From: Labia minor
Taxonomy: Eukaryota > Arthropoda > Insecta > Dermaptera > Spongiphoridae
NCBI GenBank assembly: GCA_963082975.1
Contig: OY720344.1
Location: 434,001-498,000, forward strand
Length of the DNA: 64,000 nt
Direction: 5' to 3'
The notes beneath the pieces were generated by a model that saw nothing but the letters and a program-made list of their open reading frames with translations, was not told where the DNA came from and did not search any database. This document shows positions 59,855 to 64,000 of this stretch, one piece after another (positions within the stretch are counted from its first letter, which is position 1; the number at the start of each line of letters is the position of its first letter). A program made the translations under genes and the position numbers.

Positions 59855-59856
59855 TA

Positions 59857-60556
59857 TATACATATACACATTATATAGTCTTGTACGTATGCATTTAATA
59901 TATTTTAAGTTTCTTTCTTTTGTTTTAATTAGCAAGATGGTAAACAATTAATTGTTTTAATAATAATGAAATCCAATTAATTAATGTGAATTAGATATAA
60001 ATATTTTATACATTTTTTGTTTATTTTTATAATTTCTTTTAATAAAAAAGATTTATTTTCAGAGATTTTATATAAAATATTCCATAAATGAGTAAAATGG
60101 TAAAAAAAAAATATTTTTTTTTGTCCTTTGGAAGTAAAATATAATGTAGTTGAAATATTCATATATGCACTCTATGAAATTTAGCTTTGTTCTAAGAGAG
60201 AAAAAGAGAAGAGAAGTTAAAATAAATGTATATGTCACACACACACACACACACACATTTCAATTCTCTTAAAATTTATTCTATTCTATTCAAATATAGT
60301 GAAATATTTTTTCAAATCTTAAAATAACAACGATATTCTTTTGGCAAACCATTTATAATATAAGCCAGTTACACATTTCAATATAATTCTTATTAGGTGA
60401 TACCGAATAGCAGAGTATAGCATAATCAAATGAGACAAAGTTCAATTAATCAATTTCATCGATATTATTATACATTTTTCTTATATTATTTAACTATAAA
60501 CATAATAAAAGGAAAAATAATAAGGGAAAATTTGGAAATATAGTTATTGTTATTAA
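59857..60556. other. Noncoding AT-rich stretch
   Basis: A (ca)n run lies at 60237-60257. No gene was found. Confidence 0.45.
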
Positions 60557-60720
60557 AATTACCCCTTGTACCCCCCGAAGTGATAGTATTTGTTAGTATT
60601 TGGTTGAAATTAACAAAATGAAAATTTGTATTTGTTTAAATTTTAGTATAGTTAATCACAAACAAATATCAACTAAATATATGTAGATCACATGATTAGA
60701 AGAGTGCTAAAGACAAGCAA
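60557..60720. repeat. Degraded Helitron-family fragments
   Basis: The minus strand of 60560-60610 (cacttcggggggtacaaggg with a preceding aaccaaatacta) resembles the 3' region of the non-autonomous Helitrons. The plus strand of 60615-60720 (atttgtttaaattttagtat, tagatcacatgattaga) resembles 29455-29530. Both are old and rearranged. Confidence 0.5.
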
Positions 60721-60838
60721 GAAACTTGGTTATTTATAGAGAAAGCAATTGAGAAATAATCAGTTGATAGACCAAAAGTAAATGAGGACTTGAAGAAGTT
60801 AGAGAAGAAGAGGAGAGGGGGGTTTTTTGGATGGTGGT

Positions 60839-61237
60839 AGGGTAAAGTATATACCGTCGTTGGCCCCGAGGCAGTCATTGACTCCCTCCCTATCACTAAA
60901 ACACAAATTATAAGAGATTTTTATTATAAAAATTGCGCTATTAACTATTAATTATGTAATCAATCGTTGATTACATAGTTGTATCATCACTATAGAATAC
61001 CTAAACCAATAACTATAACAGGGGGGCCAATAACTGTATATTTTAGGATTTTTGCGTACTTATTGAAAATGTGATGAGAAAATGATTATTTTTTTTTATT
61101 CATCCAAATGTTTATAGTATCTACATGTGTTGTGCAAAGCTAATTTGGCACCGATTGTTCCGCAATTTGCCCAGATATGCATTAAAGACTGCTGCTAGGA
61201 GTTGCTTAAGGGGGCCAACGACTGTATGCTTTGCCCT
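60839..61237. mobile_element. 399-bp MITE with unusual inverted ends
   Basis: The left end agggtaaagtatataccgtc then gttggcccc and the right end (minus strand) agggcaaagcatacagtcgt then tggcccc are inverted repeats of about 28 bp with a one-base offset. An internal copy of the same motif (ggccaataactgtatatttt) lies at 61026-61046. There is no coding capacity. The superfamily is not recognised, and no clear target duplication could be assigned. Confidence 0.7.
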
Positions 61238-61254
61238 AGATCAGGACAAATCTG

Positions 61255-61440
61255 CTTTAACTCTTCTTTTATTTTACTTTTATTAAATGTCTTAAGTTTC
61301 AAACTTTAGATTTTTTTAATTTCATTATAATAAAATAATATTTAATAAAAATCAAGCATTGAAAATAAAATAACAAAATGATAAAGATATTTTATAACAT
61401 ATACAATAAAATATATAATTAATTTACTGAAATAAAATAA
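61255..61440 (+). repeat. Old fragment of the non-autonomous Helitron family
   Basis: Segments such as tttcattataat, aataaaaatcaagcattgaa and taacatatacaat follow the order of 6715-6830 and 29815-29935 in the Helitron copies. No ends are kept. Confidence 0.5.
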
Positions 61441-62866
61441 AGCCCTTTGTTTAGGTTTGTCTAAAATTTGTAGAAAGATTATTTTATGATTATGATTATT
61501 ATTAATATTATTATTATTATTGTTATTTTCATTCAAATTTCCATTATTAAAACAATAATAAGAAGAATAAGAATTAAGAATAATATGAAAATAATATAAC
61601 AAAATGAAATAAAAAACAATTGTTTGCAAATGATTTTTCACGCAGTCACACACACACACACACACACATAGAAATATTTATCGATTTGTGTATACATAAG
61701 TAAATATTATGTGAATGTTAGTTCCAGAACCAAATCACATATATACACACATACATATAGATAGATAGACATAGAGAGATAGAAAAATAGAGAGAGAGAG
61801 AGAGAGAGAAGAAAAAACTTTTCAATTCTGATAAGTGAAGCGCAAAATTGAAAATTGGATTTTAAATGAGTTTTAGATGATTTTTTTTTTTATATATTTT
61901 TCACCATCTTTTATTCATCTTTATCTTACTTATATATATAATAATAAATGATAAAACTGATAAAATAATCTTATCTATTATTAATCCATATGATAATAAG
62001 GATGTCAATATAAATAAATAAAATAATTATTATTATTATTATATAATTTTCAGTTTAAAAATGTAATTTAAAAAATTAAAATCAAAAGTGTAAACCCGTT
62101 AATATTTCTATTTATTTCATTTTAATGAAAATTTTATGAAAATATAAAATTTTAATATTGTAATATTAATATTTTTAGTTCTAATCTTTAATATTGAATG
62201 TACTGAAAATAAAAAGGATTGAAAGAACCTCAAATTTAAAAAAAAACAAAAAAAAACCTAATATTGTATTATATTATTTATTGAATTTTCTAAACTAAAA
62301 TTTATAGATGAATTGACAAATAGCAAATGCACATTTTAAAATAAATATTCTCATTGCCTTTAATAATAATAATAAATAAAGTGGATAAAATATTAATACT
62401 ACAAATAATGGTAGTATTTAATTGTATAAAATATTTGTTAATCAATTTCATATTTCCCAACCACCAATCCCTCACCCCCATGCAATAGTTTCTCTATCTT
62501 CCTTTATGATCAAACTCCAATGAATATCGAATTAATTAATTAACTCACATACGACTTTTCGTATTTATGTAAATTTGTATTGAGTTGACTGTATGGTTAT
62601 TTAAAATCCTCTATTGTATCATTTATATTTTTATCCATGATGCCCCCCCCCCCCCATCAATACTATACTCTCTCACCCCACTATACTCCTCCCTCTCCTT
62701 CCATTCTCAATCCTAACCATTTTTCATTCTAGCCAAATAAATTGAATATACATATAAGATCAGGTTCTTTTCATATATTTACAATAATAATAATAATAAT
62801 AATTAGAAATATTTCATTTTTAAATTTTATTAATTAAACTTAAATATATGTATATTATAATAACAT
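61441..62866. other. Noncoding AT-rich stretch
   Basis: Microsatellites: (att)n near 61497-61520, (ca)n at 61646-61668, (ag)n near 61790-61810, (tta)n near 62026-62042. A C13 run lies at about 62643-62656, followed by a less AT-rich pyrimidine-rich part to 62720. No gene was found. Confidence 0.45.
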
Positions 62867-62867
62867 A

Positions 62868-62873
62868 TTTATT
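62868..62873 (-). promoter_or_regulatory. Candidate polyadenylation signal
   Basis: AATAAA on the minus strand lies about 82 bases after the stop codon of the exon at 62955-63166. In such AT-rich DNA the match alone is weak evidence. Confidence 0.35.
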
Positions 62874-62954
62874 TTTTTTAATCAATTATTATAATACAAT
62901 TATTATTTTATAGAATATAAAAAAAAAAACAAAAAAACAATTAAATTGTTTTTT

Positions 62955-63166
62955 TTAAGTTCGTTGAACCCAAATAGGATCATTTAATTGGTTGTTTGGG
63001 CGTTTCACTTTTTGATTACGGTATACCCATTCAGTAGCACCCCATCCAGGCACACCATCCAATGTAAATTCGGCCAAATGTTCAATCACTTTCACTTCCC
63101 AATCCCAGCCAATATAACACGCAGGCGATTCTTTAATCTTTACACATAATTCATACGTTTGTCCAC
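62955..63166 (-). CDS. Last coding exon of an uncharacterised host gene
   Basis: After the acceptor TTTAG| at 63167 the exon reads GGQTYELCVKIKESPACYIG, WDWEVKVIEHLAEFTLDGVP and GWGATEWVYRNQKVKRPNNQ, ending DPIWVQRT and TAA at 62957-62955. Splicing to the exon at 63442-63578 (phase 1) gives a smooth AFIFQAGGQTYELCV. From memory the GWDWE...GWG..EW.YRN pattern resembles a domain in insect and spider proteins annotated as putative phosphoenolpyruvate synthase/phosphotransferase, next to the kinase-like parts; here it ends the protein. This family link is a recollection, not a search result. The DNA is less AT-rich than its flanks, as expected for coding sequence under constraint. Confidence 0.75.
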
Positions 63167-63441
63167 CTAAATAAAATTAAATTTAATGAAAAACACTATA
63201 TTTAAGACAAATTCTTAAAAAAAAAAAAACTGGGCAAAATGTTTTCAACTTTTATTATTAAATAAAATTTAATAATCATTATATAAGTATTACATATGTA
63301 TTATTATTATTATTATTAATATTATTATAAATATGTATATAATTAATAATAATAATAATAATATGTTTCTCAATGTTTAATGTTAAGTTGAGTGTTTAAT
63401 GTGAAATTGTGTGATTATAATGTAGGATATAAATTGCTCAC

Positions 63442-63578
63442 CTGCTTGAAAAATGAATGCATATTCTATGGGTGTATTATAATCATTTCCCTCGCCATGG
63501 TATTCCAATTGGAAATCACAATCATCGATTGCTATTGGATCATAATCCTTTCCTGGATACAGATAACCAATCACTAAT
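63442..63578 (-). CDS. Penultimate exon of the same gene
   Basis: This 137-base exon lies between acceptor TTTTGCAG| (63579) and donor CAG|GTGAGC (63441). It reads LVIGYLYPGKDYDPIAIDDC, DFQLEYHGEGNDYNTPIEYA and FIFQAG, with many acidic residues. It starts in phase 2, so earlier exons must lie beyond the right edge of the window or in its last 400 bases, where none could be recognised. The intron to the last exon is 275 bases and AT-rich with (aat)n runs. Confidence 0.75.
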
Positions 63579-64000
63579 CTGCAAAAGATATACAATTAAA
63601 ATTAACCTTTTATTATTTCTTCTAGATAGAATTGAATATCTTTAATGATATTTATAAAAATAAATGAAATTATAATCACATCTGTCAAATCCATTCTATC
63701 TCGGATGAATGTTAAATATATTATTTTCTATATTCTGGACATGCAGCATTAAAATATGAATAAGTAGAAGGATGTTGTAATAAAAAAGAAAAAGTATGAA
63801 ATATAGATACAATTTACATAAAATAATTGAGAAAAAAAACAAAAAATAATAATAATAACCTCCTTTTTTTTTCTTCTTCATTCATTCTTATAATAATTAA
63901 AAGTTTTTGTCTAAATATTTTGATTGGAATTTAAAAAAAAATTACACATCTTTACGCTTCATGACTTTGAAACATTGAGAGTATTATTCATGCCTGTCCG
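63579..64000. other. Noncoding end of the window, intron-like, with old repeat
   Basis: No further exon of the minus-strand gene is visible. From about 63900 the plus strand (aaaagtttttgtctaaatat, acgcttcatgac, gcctgtccg) resembles a diverged 5' region of the non-autonomous Helitrons (ggtttttgtctgcac, gtttcatgacc, ctgtctg). Confidence 0.4.

Noticed and set aside
59417-59878. A 153-codon plus-strand frame
   Set aside because: It is antisense to the mariner remnant, whose FGESTLSQ and NVKVLLTVFFDY pieces are on the minus strand.

Overview
This is a strongly AT-rich eukaryotic (nuclear, animal) window, dense in simple repeats and transposons and poor in host genes. A tRNA-Arg(ACG) close in sequence to insect copies, a mariner/hAT/Tigger/Helitron/jockey-like repeat mix and short spliceosomal introns suggest an arthropod, probably an insect. 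This is an inference; no single marker settles it.

Host content is small. There is one tRNA-Arg gene (10882-10954). A probable first coding exon encodes a signal peptide and ends in a GTAAGT donor (35945-36019, + strand). The last two exons of a minus-strand gene lie at 62955-63578 and resemble, from memory, a domain found in insect proteins annotated as putative phosphoenolpyruvate synthase/phosphotransferase. A short secretory-looking ORF lies at 46356-46544 (weak). A few less AT-rich islands (14.9, 25.35, 26.3 and 39.6 kb) may be regulatory DNA or decayed coding sequence.

Left part (1-9.2 kb): AT-rich repeat modules, a perfect 41-bp inverted repeat, a probable LTR, a Tigger deletion derivative with intact ends, a decayed mariner, a roughly 350-bp-arm inverted repeat whose outer part is split by a Helitron, and a roughly 160-bp satellite of six units. 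Middle (9.2-48 kb): tRNA, MITEs (a Tigger-like one at 11.6 kb, a hAT-like one with perfect 8-bp TSD at 21.2 kb), a 5'-truncated non-LTR retrotransposon with 14-bp TSD (15.7-17.7 kb), a near-complete BED-finger hAT element with 8-bp TSD (31.9-34.6 kb), and non-autonomous Helitrons (6.2, 18.0, 27.9 and 40.4 kb) that all carry the same captured piece of reverse transcriptase.

Right part (48.1-59.9 kb) is the centrepiece: a three-level nest. A mariner with TA target duplication contains an autonomous-type Helitron (Rep HUH nuclease plus PIF1-like helicase, two introns). That Helitron is in turn split by a 4.6-kb LTR element with nearly identical 1.2-kb LTRs, a polypurine tract, a TGG-starting primer-site candidate and one coiled-coil ORF but no polymerase. 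Removing the LTR element and one 6-bp duplication restores the Helitron frame across the two catalytic tyrosines. The Helitron also carries several stops and one frameshift, so it is dead as it stands. A further MITE with unusual ends lies at 60.8-61.2 kb.
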